From: Actinomycetes bacterium
GTDB taxonomy: Bacteria > Actinomycetota > Thermoleophilia > RBG-16-64-13
DNA length: 64,000 nucleotides
Assembly: GCA_024637035.1 (NCBI GenBank)
Contig: JAGXFW010000016.1
Location: forward strand, 186,001 to 250,000
Reading direction: 5' to 3'
Part shown: piece after piece, positions 19,001-28,349 of the stretch
Layout of the letters: each line of letters starts with the position of its first letter
Position numbering within the stretch: position 1 is the first letter of the stretch
Notes under the pieces: generated by a model
What the model was told of the DNA's origin: nothing
The model's input: only the letters and a program-made list of their open reading frames with translations
Database searches by the model: none
Position numbers and translations under genes: made by a program

Positions 19001-19728
19001 CCCATCTCAGCGCGTATGGCGAGGAGGTCGAGGAGCGCAATCTCCGCCCGCAAGCGGGCGACTTCTTCGGAGGCTTCGGCATACCGCTCCGCGGCCGACA
19101 CCTGCTGCTTGAGCGGCCGCAAAGCGCTCCGCACTTCACGCTCGACGTCTTTGACCCGCTCTAGGTTCGCCTGTGTCTTCTCGAGCTTTGCCAGCGACCG
19201 GTCGCGACGCTTCTTGTAGCGCCCGAGGCCGGCTGCATCTTCGACAAGGGCCCTGCGGGTGGCCGGCGTGGAGTTGACCAGTTCGTCGACCTTGCCCTGG
19301 GAGATCACGCTGTGCATCTCGCGGCCGAGCCCCACCGCCGCAGCCAGGTCTTGCACGTCGAGTAGGCGACTCGCCGCTCCATTTATGCGGTACTCGGATG
19401 CCCCGTCGCGCGCGACGCGTCTCGTGATCTCGATCTCGCCGTACTCCATGGGGAACACGCCGCTCGAGTTGTCGAACAGCAAGGTGACTTCCGCCACCGC
19501 CGCGGAGCGCTGGCCGTCCGACCCGGAGAAGATCACATCCTGCATCGTGCGACCTCGGATGCTGGTGGGGCTCTGCTCCCCCAGCGCCCACAGCACCGCG
19601 TCGGATATGTTGCTCTTGCCGCTGCCGTTCGGGCCGATGATCACCGACACACCCCGTTCGAACAGCAACTCGGTCGAGCGGGCGAACGTCTTGAAGCCCT
19701 TCATGCGTATGGCGCTCAGGAAGGCCAT
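16099..19728 (-). CDS. smc: Chromosome segregation protein SMC
   Basis: Condensin ATPase that organises and separates sister chromosomes with ScpA and ScpB. Walker A is GPNGSGKSN (residues 32-40). Long coiled-coil arms flank a hinge around residues 500-600 (VLTVKRGYERAVAVALGPL). The C-terminal head has the signature LLSGGEKALAAIAFLF, Walker B FYVLDEVEAALDD and the D/H loops to residue 1209. The length is typical. The arms have strong Glu/Arg/Ala bias. It is in the conserved order rnc-smc-ftsY with a two-base gap to rnc. Confidence 0.97.
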   Translation of the reverse strand: MAFLSAIRMKGFKTFARSTELLFERGVSVIIGPNGSGKSNISDAVLWALGEQSPTSIRGRTMQDVIFSGSDGQRSAAVAEVTLLFDNSSGVFPMEYGEIEITRRVARDGASEYRINGAASRLLDVQDLAAAVGLGREMHSVISQGKVDELVNSTPATRRALVEDAAGLGRYKKRRDRSLAKLEKTQANLERVKDVEREVRSALRPLKQQVSAAERYAEASEEVARLRAEIALLDLLAIRAEMGEQQKSLDAQQSRRTEAELALARLREERITEEERFAAALLERESLSAGFHQASADVERLRSRLSLLREKSARLESDLARTRRRRDMAQMEARSAGERCAAAAEGPARGAERLRVVLAAAETLGAMIDEARPALAEMDGRHEALKDAVFELESERARTQQEREFLERESDERARRAEDLADRARTASDRLAEVLRVKVERADEVGEAESALADAGSSERSSREAAVEHKRVLEEAETAVRELAGQLAAAESRSRVLEDMASRREGAPQAALDLLASGESAQLVHEVLTVKRGYERAVAVALGPLASAVVLGGVLHGFLVTDADGPLEVVWTGAPLSESGRSAESDPDDVKDATLPPGMSKAPGEDLWDVLDGPPDVVRALRSLVPPTRLVPDEDGPMPAWPGVLVTKSGCVWRGSRHGARRVETSAEALMAARGELERLHAERLSLAAEHERTGILATEAAEGLRALMAAGDRASEELREARARRDSLLDEMTLWGRREEEARAEAAEAEERVRRDGELAGSLAEGLRETGDRSSAIASKLESARAELREARVTTEELRDRVSLLEGKRSQAGILTVRLRERERARQEEADRAVQTLAQATLALEAAEAREDQLQRYAPVLAELEAAVAGLIESCTADLAVLSERVAVSRAATEDFGDALKDQGRRESDLQRSGSDLNEEMVRLKVAVARLEERAGERERELEELGRRHLSPRDVTPASVADMSAEDVASALERAERRRERIGPVNPLAEQEYRQTEERAGFLAEQRTDLESSMRELRSVIRDLDEHIETTFAEVFEATRGHFEDMVQVLFPGGKGVLRLVEPDPDEAGVASEADDEEPSDEEPRGPGSRGGAGIVLEIKPPRKAPRSMSLLSGGEKALAAIAFLFGLFLARPCPFYVLDEVEAALDDLNLGRFLSLVRRYQDRTQFIVITHQRRTMEIADRLYGVAMDADGTSRVLSRRLTSLQEAE

Positions 19729-19730
19729 CG

Positions 19731-20513
19731 TCAGTCGCCGTCACCCTCGACCCGACAGGCGGGCTCATCTTCTTCGAGGTCCTCTTCTTCGCCTGCGTCG
19801 TCGGGAATCACTCCCAGGCGTACCAGCGCCGCGCGGGCCGCGCGCTGCTCGCTCTTCTTGATACTCCGGCCCCGACCCGACCCAACGATGCCGTCCGAGA
19901 GGGTCACGAGGGACGTGAACAACCTGCGGTGCGGCGGCCCTTCCTCCTGAGCCAGAGTGTATTCGGCCGCCGGTCGCCCGGCGGCGGCCAAATGCTCTTG
20001 CAGAGTGCTCTTGAAGTCCACATACACGGTGACGGCGTACGTGATCTGTTCGTTGAACGCGTCCGCGATGGCCGCACGGGTACTCTCGAACCCATAGGTC
20101 AGAAAGCACGCGCCGATCAGCGACTCCAAGATGTTCCCAAGGGCTGTGGAGCTCTCCGACAGTTCGATCCGCGCTTCATCGACGCCGGGCGCCGCCGCCC
20201 TTACCAGGTCGTCCAAGCCCAGCCGGCACGCCACGACGTGACAGCTTCCCCTACTCACGACGAACGCCTTCCAGCGGGCCAGATCGCCCTCGTTCTCCTT
20301 GGGGTACCTATCGTAGAGCTCGGCCGCGATCGCCAAGCCCAGAACGCTGTCACCTAGGAACTCGAGGCGCTCGTAGGAATGCACGCGTTCCTCCACCCAG
20401 GAGGAATGGGTGAGCGCTTGCTCCAACACCGCGTGAGGAAGCCCCTGGATCAGTGCCACCAGCGTAGGGCTCGACACCCCAACTCCCTTCTCGCTCTCGG
20501 CCGGCCCGGTCAT
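19731..20513 (-). CDS. rnc: Ribonuclease III
   Basis: Double-strand-specific RNase acting on rRNA precursors and structured mRNAs. The catalytic signature ERLEFLGDSVLG (48-59) and the second acidic site ALGNILESLIGACFL are intact. A double-stranded-RNA-binding domain follows (about 160-235, with DFKSTLQEHLAA and KKSEQRAARAAL). The C-terminal 25 residues form an acidic tail. 260 residues; the ATG start is at 20513. Confidence 0.95.
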   Translation of the reverse strand: MTGPAESEKGVGVSSPTLVALIQGLPHAVLEQALTHSSWVEERVHSYERLEFLGDSVLGLAIAAELYDRYPKENEGDLARWKAFVVSRGSCHVVACRLGLDDLVRAAAPGVDEARIELSESSTALGNILESLIGACFLTYGFESTRAAIADAFNEQITYAVTVYVDFKSTLQEHLAAAGRPAAEYTLAQEEGPPHRRLFTSLVTLSDGIVGSGRGRSIKKSEQRAARAALVRLGVIPDDAGEEEDLEEDEPACRVEGDGD

Positions 20514-20534
20514 GGCCGGGTCACGACAGCAGAA

Positions 20535-20564
20535 GAGGGGCCCACCGCCGGCGGCAGACCCCTC
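20535..20564 (-). terminator. Possible terminator after acpP
   Basis: On the minus strand GAGGGG and CCCCTC enclose a second GC arm pair (CCGCCGGCGG), with TTCT after the stem. It lies in the 104-base gap between acpP and rnc and could attenuate read-through. The U-tract is poor, so this is tentative. Confidence 0.4.
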
Positions 20565-20617
20565 CGCAAACCGCGGCTCCGGCGCTCGGCGCCAGGCCTG
20601 CGAGGATCGTGCATACG

Positions 20618-20857
20618 CTACTGACGCGCCGCGATGAATTCCACCGCTTCGCCGACAGTGGTGATGCTCGCTGCCTCCTCGTCGGAGATCTTCACGCCGA
20701 ACTGATCTTCCAGTTCCATGATCAACTCGACGAGATCAAGGCTGTCGGCATCGAGGTCTTCCTGAAAGGAGGCCTCCATGGTCACGCTCTCCCCTTCGAC
20801 TCCTAGTTGGTCCACCAGGATGTCGCGGATCTTGCCGAGTATCTCTTCCTTACCCAT
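20618..20857 (-). CDS. acpP: Acyl carrier protein
   Basis: Carries growing fatty-acyl chains on a 4'-phosphopantetheine arm. The modification site Ser39 is in the standard [17 protein letters not shown] motif. The 79-residue acidic protein starts [19 protein letters not shown]. It lies between plsX and rnc, with its own probable promoter upstream in the plsX 3' end. Confidence 0.97.
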   Translation of the reverse strand: MGKEEILGKIRDILVDQLGVEGESVTMEASFQEDLDADSLDLVELIMELEDQFGVKISDEEAASITTVGEAVEFIAARQ

Positions 20858-20916
20858 CGAATGACTCCTATGAATTCGAGGACTGCTGTCTCATCGCCCC
20901 ATTTTGGGATCACGCC

Positions 20917-20944
20917 ATTCTAGCAACGTGGGGCACATGGGCAA
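20917..20944 (-). promoter_or_regulatory. Probable acpP promoter
   Basis: On the minus strand TTGCCC is followed after 16 bases by TAGAAT (five of six matches to TATAAT), about 60 bases before the acpP start. It would give acpP a separate, stronger transcript. Confidence 0.45.
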
Positions 20945-20959
20945 AGCGACCCGGCCCAC

Positions 20960-21952
20960 TCATCGATCGGCGGTACGGCCGAGTTCACGCTCCACGGCCT
21001 CCACGATGCCCTGCCGCACGGCCCCGGCGCCGAAGCGCAACGCGTTGGCGATGGCTACGCGAGAGGAATTGCCGTGGCAGATCACCACCAAGCCGCGAAG
21101 GCCGAGGAGGTAGGTGCCGCCATACTCTTCTGGGTCGAGCGCCGCCCGTACTTCTCTCAGGGCCGGCCGGAGGAGGAGGCTCCCCACCTTCGAGCGTAGG
21201 TCGGCCGCGCCGGCCAACCGGATCCGCTGCAACAAGGCGCGCGCCGTGCCCTCCAACAGCTTCAGCGCCACGTTGCCGGTGAAGCCGTCGGTGACCACCA
21301 CGTCGGCCGCGTCGAACAGGAGGTCGCGCCCCTCCACGTTGCCCACGAAATGAAGATCCGAGGCGGCCAAGAGCGAGTAGGCTCCGAGCGCCAACTCGCT
21401 CCCCTTGGTCTCCTCCTCGCCGATGTTGAGTAGCCCCACCCGGGGTCGCTCAATGTCGAGGGCGTAGCGGGCGAAGACGGAGCCGAGCGCGCCGAACTCC
21501 AGAAGGTGCTCCGGGCGGCAGTCCGCGTTCGCTCCCGCGTCCAGGAAGACGACAGGACCACTCATGCCCGGCAGCACGGTGACGATGGCGGGGCGCTTCA
21601 CCCCGGGCACCCGCTTCACCACCAGCAGCCCCGCCGCGAGCATGGCCCCGGTGCTCCCCGCGCCGACGAACCCTTGGGCCTTCCCCTCGGCCACGAGGCG
21701 TGCGCCCACGACCGTCGCCGACATCGGGCGCGCCCGCACCGCCTTGGCGGACTCCTCGTGCGAGGAGATCGTGGCCTCGCTCGGCACCAGTTCGACGTAA
21801 CCGCTCGTGAGCCCTGCGAGATGTGGCTCGACGATCTCAGGACGACCCACGAGAAGCACCTTCAGTTCGGGCGAAGCCGCCGCGACCGCGCCCGCGATCA
21901 CCTCTTCGGGCGCATGGTCGCCCCCCTCGGCGTCGAGCGCCAGGGTCACCAT
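20960..21952 (-). CDS. plsX: Phosphate acyltransferase PlsX
   Basis: Makes acyl-phosphate from acyl-ACP for phosphatidic acid synthesis. The start MVTLALDAEGGDHAPEEVI fits the family's MRIAVDAMGGDHAP opening, so the GTG at 21952 is preferred over the GTG ten codons upstream. Conserved blocks include GAGSTGAMLAAGLLVVKRVPGVKRPAI, LDAGANADCRPEHLLEFG and FVGNVEGRDL. About 330 residues. No fabH or rpmF-type gene is adjacent. Confidence 0.94.
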   Translation of the reverse strand: MVTLALDAEGGDHAPEEVIAGAVAAASPELKVLLVGRPEIVEPHLAGLTSGYVELVPSEATISSHEESAKAVRARPMSATVVGARLVAEGKAQGFVGAGSTGAMLAAGLLVVKRVPGVKRPAIVTVLPGMSGPVVFLDAGANADCRPEHLLEFGALGSVFARYALDIERPRVGLLNIGEEETKGSELALGAYSLLAASDLHFVGNVEGRDLLFDAADVVVTDGFTGNVALKLLEGTARALLQRIRLAGAADLRSKVGSLLLRPALREVRAALDPEEYGGTYLLGLRGLVVICHGNSSRVAIANALRFGAGAVRQGIVEAVERELGRTADR

Positions 21953-22065
21953 GCCGGTCGGTCGTGACTCCACACACACCACCTCGTCCTCGTTCCCGCG
22001 TCGCCTCCCACACGCCTACGATAGCAGCAGGAGGGAGCAACGCGGGAGTGCCGTAGCGCGTGCGC

Positions 22066-22071
22066 TACAAT
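22066..22071 (+). promoter_or_regulatory. -10 hexamer, possible leaderless start of the ABC exporter
   Basis: TACAAT (five of six consensus) ends nine bases before the ATG at 22080, so the transcript would start at or within a base or two of the start codon. No ribosome site fits upstream. The -35 is weak. Confidence 0.4.
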
Positions 22072-22079
22072 CCAGGGCG

Positions 22080-23843
22080 ATGTCCACCTTCCGCCGCATG
22101 ACGAAGCTCTTCCTCTCCGGCCACTGGCCGGGGCTGACCCTCTCGCTCGTACTGGCGCTGAGTACCACCGCGATGGGGCTGGTGATCCCCTGGTTGGTGA
22201 AGATCACCATCGACCAGGCTCTCGAGCCTGGTCGCGGCAACCTCCTGCTGGCCTTGGTCGCAGGCATCGTGGGCGCCGGTCTGGTGCGCATGGTGGTGGC
22301 ATTCGCCCGCCGTGTCGTGTCCGGCAGGGTGGCCTTGAAGGTGGAGACCGAGGTGCGAGACCGAGTCTTCGCGCACCTCCAGACTCTCGGCCTCGACTTC
22401 TACCTCCGCTCGCAGACCGGCCAGTTGATCTCGCGTTCCATCGCCGACGTGCGCGCGGTGCGCATGTTCCTCGGATACGGACTCATCTTCATCGTCACCC
22501 ACCTCGCCACACTGACCGCGGTCACCGTGATCCTGCTCGTGCTCCAGCCGCGGCTCGCCCTCCTCAGCCTCCTCCCCATGCCCCTGATCCTCGTCGTGGC
22601 GCGAGTGTTCAGCCGCAAGCTCCACCCCACGCTTTGGGCGATCCAACAACGCGTCGCGGAACTCACTGCCGTCGCGGAAGAGCGCATCACGGGGATCAGA
22701 GTGATCAAAGCCTTCGCGGTGGAGGATATCCAGCAGGAGGCTTTCGCCGAGGCGTCAGATCGGATCTACCGCACGAACCTCGAAGCGGCCGCCATCCGGG
22801 GCCGTTATGTCCCCCTTCTCGGCTTCCTTCCCAGCCTGAGTCTGATCATCATCCTCTTCTATGGCGGGCGCCTGGTGGTGCTCGATCAGATGACTCTGGG
22901 TAGTCTGGTCGCCTTCAACGGCTACGTGCTGTTGCTGGTGTGGCCTCTTCGCATGCTCGGGATGCTGGTGAGCTGGGCCGAGCGCGCCATCGCTTCCGGG
23001 GAACGGGTACTCGAACTCCTCGACGAGACACCCACCGTGGCCGACAAGACCTCGGCGATCGCTCTTCCCCGCGTGAAGGGGGCGATCGAGTTCCACGACG
23101 TGACGTTCTCGTACGGTGATCGGCGTGTCCTCGACGGCATCTCGTTGCGCGTGGATCCAGGCGAAACAGTCGCGCTCGTTGGGCCGACCGGGTGCGGCAA
23201 GAGCACCCTGGCCCACCTGGTGCTTCGCTTCTACGACCCCCTCGAAGGCGCTGTCACCATCGACGGGCACGACCTGCGCGACGTGACGCTCACCTCGCTT
23301 CGTCGTTCGATCGGTCTCGTGGATCAGGAGCCGTTCCTGTTCAGCCTTTCGGTGCGCGAGAACATCCGCTACGGCGACCCCGACGCGTCCTCCGAGCGCG
23401 TGGAGGCGGCCGCCCGCGCCGCGGCCGCCCACGACTTCATCGAAGCACTCCCGCAGGGTTACGAGACCGTCATCGGCGAGCGAGGCATGACACTCAGTGG
23501 CGGCCAGCGCCAGCGGCTCGCCCTGGCGCGGGCACTGCTCATCGACCCGCCCATCCTGGTGCTGGACGACGCCACCTCCAGCGTGGACGCCGAGACCGAG
23601 ACCAGGATCATCGACGCGCTCGGTGGACTACGCGGCACCCGCACCTCGATCGTCGTGGCGCACCGTCCTTCGACCGTGCAACTCGCCGACCGTGTGATCC
23701 TGCTGGACGCCGGTCGCATCGTTCGCAGCGGCCCGCCCGATGAGGTTCCGTGGCAGGAGATCCTCGTGCGCGACGCGGAGCAGGCACTGGAGCGCGACAT
23801 CGCCGCCGCTCACCGCGCGGCGCTCCGGGAGCAGTCCTCATGA
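22080..23843 (+). CDS. ABC exporter half-transporter, subunit A (degenerate Walker B)
   Basis: An MDR-type half transporter: six membrane helices (about 1-320) fused to an ATPase domain. Walker A is GPTGCGKST (about 369-377), the signature is canonical LSGGQRQ, and the H-loop is VVAHRPS. Walker B reads ILVLDDATSSVD, so the catalytic glutamate after the Walker B aspartate is replaced by Asp. That substitution is the mark of the degenerate subunit in heterodimeric exporters such as TM287/288 or BmrCD. It overlaps the next half transporter by ATGA, so the pair is translationally coupled. The substrate is unknown (drugs or lipids are typical). Confidence 0.9.
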   Translation: MSTFRRMTKLFLSGHWPGLTLSLVLALSTTAMGLVIPWLVKITIDQALEPGRGNLLLALVAGIVGAGLVRMVVAFARRVVSGRVALKVETEVRDRVFAHLQTLGLDFYLRSQTGQLISRSIADVRAVRMFLGYGLIFIVTHLATLTAVTVILLVLQPRLALLSLLPMPLILVVARVFSRKLHPTLWAIQQRVAELTAVAEERITGIRVIKAFAVEDIQQEAFAEASDRIYRTNLEAAAIRGRYVPLLGFLPSLSLIIILFYGGRLVVLDQMTLGSLVAFNGYVLLLVWPLRMLGMLVSWAERAIASGERVLELLDETPTVADKTSAIALPRVKGAIEFHDVTFSYGDRRVLDGISLRVDPGETVALVGPTGCGKSTLAHLVLRFYDPLEGAVTIDGHDLRDVTLTSLRRSIGLVDQEPFLFSLSVRENIRYGDPDASSERVEAAARAAAAHDFIEALPQGYETVIGERGMTLSGGQRQRLALARALLIDPPILVLDDATSSVDAETETRIIDALGGLRGTRTSIVVAHRPSTVQLADRVILLDAGRIVRSGPPDEVPWQEILVRDAEQALERDIAAAHRAALREQSS

Positions 23844-25651
23844 CGCCCCGCGGCGAACCGCGCGGGGGCGTCCCCGAGGATCCGAAGGCCGGGCTCCGCG
23901 TGTGGCTGAACCGCCGCCACGTGCTCCGTCTGGCCTCGTTCGGCTGGGCGTACCGCTGGCAGGCGGCGGGATCGTTGGTCGCGATGCTGGCAGTGACCGC
24001 GACCGGCCTCACCGGCCCGTACCTGCTGCGTCTGGCGATCGACAAGGGTATCGCCGGCAAGGACCTCAACTACCTCGGCTGGGTGGCCGCCGTGTACCTG
24101 GCCGCGGGCATGCTCGGAGCGGTGTTCCACGGCATCCAGACCTATGCCGTGAACTGGGTGGGAGAACGAGTGATCCGCGATCTGCGCGACCGGCTGTTCC
24201 GCCACCTCACTTCGCTGGACATCGACTACTACTCACGCCAGCGGGCAGGCTGGATCATCTCCCGCCTCACCAACGACATCGAGGCCCTAGAGAACCTCCT
24301 CGTCGACGGCATGACCCAGTTGGTGGTCAACACACTCACGCTCACGGGTGCCGTGATCATCCTGTTCGGCATGGACTGGCGCCTCGCCGGAGTGACCATG
24401 GCGGTGATGCCCGTGCTGCTGCTGGGCACAGCCGTGTTCCGGGCCAAAGCGCAGAAGGCGTACCGGCTCGTGCGTTCGGCCGTCGCCGAGGTGACGGTGG
24501 CTCTGCAGGAGTCCCTCAGCGGCATCCGTGTCATCCAAGCGTTCCGCCGCGAGGATCGGAACTTGAGCGCATTCGCCGCCGTGAACGACACGAATCGCAA
24601 GGCCAACCTGGACACCGTCTACCTCTCGGGTCTGTACTTTCCCGCGGTCGAGTTCCTCAGTGCCATCTCGACCGGCCTCATCCTCCTCTACGGCGGGTCA
24701 CGGGTGGCCGCCGGGGATCTCACCGTGGGCATCCTTGCGGCCTTCATCGGCTACCTATCGAGCTTCTTCGACCCGGTGGAATCGCTCTCCGAGCTCTACA
24801 ACACCCTTCAGTCCTCGGGAGCCGCGTTGGAGAAGATCATGTCGGTTCTCGACACTGAGCCGGGCGACGCCGAGCTCCTCGGTGCATTCACCGTAGGAAG
24901 CATGGCCGGCGCGCTCACCTGTGAAGATGTCTCCTTCTCGTACGGCACCGACAGCGCCGAGGTGCTCGACGGGGTGACGCTCTCGATCCCCGCGGGGCAG
25001 CGAGTGTCGCTCGTGGGGCCGACCGGGGCGGGCAAGAGCACCCTCGCCAAGCTCTTCCTCCGCTTCTACCAGCCCACCTCCGGGAGGATAACCGTCGACG
25101 GCACCGACCTGCGCGACTACGACATCCGCGAGTATCGCAGGCATGTGGGATACGTCCCCCAGGAACCGTACCTGTTCACCGGATCGGTGCTGGACAACAT
25201 CCGTCTCACCGATCCTCGGGCCAACCGAGCCGACGCGGAGCGCCCCGCGCACGAGCTCGGAGTGCACGACCTCTTCCAGGCTCTGCCGGCGGGCTACGAC
25301 ACCGAAGTGCGGGAACGCGGATCGGCGCTCTCCGCGGGAGAGCGCCAACTGGTGTCGTTCGCTCGTGCGTTCTTCGCGGAACCCGCGGTGCTGATCCTCG
25401 ACGAAGCGACCTCGAGCGTCGACCCCGGCACCGAACACCGCATCGAAACGGCCCTCGCGCGTCTGCTCAAGGGCAGGACGTCACTGGTCATAGCCCATCG
25501 TCTCTCCACCGTGGAGAACTCAGACCGGATCCTCGTGATGGAGGAGGGTCGCATCGTCGAAGACGGTGACCACAAGTCGCTTCTCGCGGCGGGCGGACCC
25601 TACGCGCGGCTGTACCGCTCGCAGCTGCGCTCGGTCGGAGATCACGCGTAA
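23840..25651 (+). CDS. ABC exporter half-transporter, subunit B (deviant signature motif)
   Basis: Partner half transporter of 603 residues with six membrane helices and an ATPase domain. Walker A is GPTGAGKST and Walker B VLILDEATSSVD retains the catalytic glutamate, with IAHRLST following. The signature motif is LSAGERQ instead of LSGGQ. In a heterodimer this deviant signature faces the degenerate Walker B of the upstream subunit, so both changes fall on the same, presumably non-hydrolytic, ATP site. Start ATG at 23840 within the upstream stop. Confidence 0.9.
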   Translation: MTPRGEPRGGVPEDPKAGLRVWLNRRHVLRLASFGWAYRWQAAGSLVAMLAVTATGLTGPYLLRLAIDKGIAGKDLNYLGWVAAVYLAAGMLGAVFHGIQTYAVNWVGERVIRDLRDRLFRHLTSLDIDYYSRQRAGWIISRLTNDIEALENLLVDGMTQLVVNTLTLTGAVIILFGMDWRLAGVTMAVMPVLLLGTAVFRAKAQKAYRLVRSAVAEVTVALQESLSGIRVIQAFRREDRNLSAFAAVNDTNRKANLDTVYLSGLYFPAVEFLSAISTGLILLYGGSRVAAGDLTVGILAAFIGYLSSFFDPVESLSELYNTLQSSGAALEKIMSVLDTEPGDAELLGAFTVGSMAGALTCEDVSFSYGTDSAEVLDGVTLSIPAGQRVSLVGPTGAGKSTLAKLFLRFYQPTSGRITVDGTDLRDYDIREYRRHVGYVPQEPYLFTGSVLDNIRLTDPRANRADAERPAHELGVHDLFQALPAGYDTEVRERGSALSAGERQLVSFARAFFAEPAVLILDEATSSVDPGTEHRIETALARLLKGRTSLVIAHRLSTVENSDRILVMEEGRIVEDGDHKSLLAAGGPYARLYRSQLRSVGDHA

Positions 25652-25701
25652 CAGCAGCACCCATCCCCCGTTTGTGGTGGTATGACGGCCGGCGAATGCC
25701 A

Positions 25702-25730
25702 TTGCGCTGCGAACGTTTGTTCGTTATAGT
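25702..25730 (+). promoter_or_regulatory. Upstream sigma-factor promoter P1
   Basis: TTGCGC, a 17-base spacer and TATAGT. The spacer is almost filled by a LexA-like palindrome. Transcription would begin about 150 bases upstream of the sigma-factor start codon. Confidence 0.5.
25710..25723. promoter_or_regulatory. LexA-type SOS box between -35 and -10
   Basis: CGAACGTTTGTTCG is a perfect match to the Gram-positive LexA operator pattern CGAAC-N4-GTTCG. It lies in the spacer of P1, where a repressor would block polymerase directly. No lexA gene is in the window. Confidence 0.55.
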
Positions 25731-25771
25731 GACCATACACAGAACTTCCTGAGGTTTCGAACAACTCGGTA

Positions 25772-25800
25772 TGGACAAGGATACCCCCTAGAGGTACAAT
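25772..25800 (+). promoter_or_regulatory. Downstream sigma-factor promoter P2
   Basis: TGGACA, exactly 17 bases, then TACAAT: five of six matches at each hexamer and ideal spacing. Transcription would begin near 25807, about 80 bases before the preferred start codon. It is independent of the LexA-like box in P1. Confidence 0.6.
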
Positions 25801-25885
25801 GCGCGGGTTTGCTTGACGAGGCTTCCGCAAAGTACAGTTTGGGAAGAACACCCACGCAGAATGCGTAGACGTGAGAGTGAAGGCG

Positions 25886-26971
<1,086 letters not shown>

Positions 26972-27016
26972 AGAGCGTAGGGTGAGGAACCCACTTCGAT
27001 CATAACCGGCTTGACA

Positions 27017-27045
27017 GAAAGCGCCCCGCGGGGCGCTTTCTTCTT
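27017..27045 (+). terminator. Strong terminator between the sigma factor and coaBC
   Basis: A 24-base perfect palindrome (arms GAAAGCGCCCCG and CGGGGCGCTTTC) followed by TTCTT. Because coaBC converges from the other side and the stem begins with GAAA, it could work in both directions. Confidence 0.8.
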
Positions 27046-27080
27046 GCTCATCCTATCGAAGCCCCTTCGGGGACCTTCGG

Positions 27081-28310
27081 TCACGTCACCGGCAAGAACT
27101 CACCTCGGCGGGCACGCACCTCGCGTGCAGTGTGGTCCAGGATGATCTCGGCCACAGTCTCCTTCGGTGCCCGGCCCACCTTGGACTCCCCGCTCGCGGT
27201 GAGGATGATCACCTCGTTGTAGTCCGAGTTGAACCCGATGTCGCTGCGAGAGATGTCGTTGAACACGATCATGTCCAGGTTCTTGCGCTTCAGCTTCTCG
27301 CGGGAGCGGCTCAGGCCCTCCGGCCCGAACTCGGCAGCGAATCCCACGATGAACTGCCCCTCGCGACGCTGCGTGGCGACCTCGCACAGGATGTCGGCAG
27401 TGGGTTCCAAGCGAACACTGAGGTGGTCCTGACTCTTGCCCATCTTGCCCGCCGTCGTGTCCACGGCCTGATAGTCAGCCACGGCCGCCGCCATGAACAG
27501 GATGTCGATCTCGGGAAGCAGATCCATCACCTTCCGGTACATCACCCGCGCCGTCGGTGTCTCGTGCTCACGCACGCCCGGCGCTCTCGGAAGTGTGATG
27601 TTCGCCTTGATCAGGTCTACGGACGCGCCCCGGTCGAAGGCCGCCCGGGCAAGCGCTACGCCCATCTTGCCGGAACTCCGGTTGCCCATGTAGCGAACCG
27701 CATCGATGGGCTCCCTCGTGCCGCCGGCGGTGATCGCTACGCGCATGCCTCGCAGGTCGGTTTTTCGCACGACCTGTAGTCTGTGCTTCACCTCGGCCAC
27801 GATGCTGTCGGGGTCGGCCATGCGCCCCGAACCGTACACTCCGCACGCCAATTCACCCGCCCCCGGCTCCACCACGAAGACCCCGTGATCGCGAAGCGTC
27901 GCCACGTTGCGTTGAGTGGTGGGGTGGTTCCACATGTTCGTGTTCATGGAGGGCGCGGCCACGACGGTGCCCGAATAGGCCAGGTACGTGGCGGTGAGGA
28001 GATTGTCGGCCAAGCCGGAGGCCATCTTGGCCAGAGTGTTCGCGGTGAGGGGCGCGAGAACGAACAGATCGGCCGCGTTACCCTCCTCGATGTGGGCTAT
28101 GGTCGAGTCGGCCCGCAGCAAGTCTCCGGTGTGCACCATGTGTCCCGAGAGGGTCTCGAAGGTGAGTGGCGCGACGAACCGGGTGGCCGCCTCGGTCATG
28201 ATGACCCGCACGTCCATGCCCGCCTTCTGAAGGCCGCGCAGCAGCTCCGCCGATTTGTATGCGGCGATACCGCCGGTGACTCCGAGGAGCACGGTGGGCT
28301 GACCGGTCAT
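27081..28310 (-). CDS. coaBC: Bifunctional phosphopantothenoylcysteine decarboxylase/synthase
   Basis: Two consecutive coenzyme A steps. The flavin-dependent CoaC half (1 to about 185) has GVTGGIAAYKSAELLRGL, the active-site His in STIAHIE, PSMNTNMW and the Cys in GELACGVYGSGRM. The CoaB half begins ITAGGTREPIDAVRYMGNRSSGKMG and contains FMAAAVADYQ. 409 residues, full length. It follows rpoZ by 39 bases, completing the actinobacterial mihF-gmk-rpoZ-coaBC group. metK and priA, which often follow, are absent here. Confidence 0.96.
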   Translation of the reverse strand: MTGQPTVLLGVTGGIAAYKSAELLRGLQKAGMDVRVIMTEAATRFVAPLTFETLSGHMVHTGDLLRADSTIAHIEEGNAADLFVLAPLTANTLAKMASGLADNLLTATYLAYSGTVVAAPSMNTNMWNHPTTQRNVATLRDHGVFVVEPGAGELACGVYGSGRMADPDSIVAEVKHRLQVVRKTDLRGMRVAITAGGTREPIDAVRYMGNRSSGKMGVALARAAFDRGASVDLIKANITLPRAPGVREHETPTARVMYRKVMDLLPEIDILFMAAAVADYQAVDTTAGKMGKSQDHLSVRLEPTADILCEVATQRREGQFIVGFAAEFGPEGLSRSREKLKRKNLDMIVFNDISRSDIGFNSDYNEVIILTASGESKVGRAPKETVAEIILDHTAREVRARRGEFLPVT

Positions 28311-28349
28311 CTTGAGGTGCCCGACACGGGGATGCTCGGGGCGCGTGCC

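Noticed and set aside
25813-25830. TTGACG followed by TACAGT as a third sigma-factor promoter
   Set aside because: Spacing is only 14 bases, too short for a sigma-70 promoter.
28290-28310. GGTCAGCC-like sequence at the coaBC start resembling the satP/bamA operator
   Set aside because: It lies in the first codons of coaBC (ACC GGT CAG CCC) and lacks the left arm, so it is taken as coincidence.
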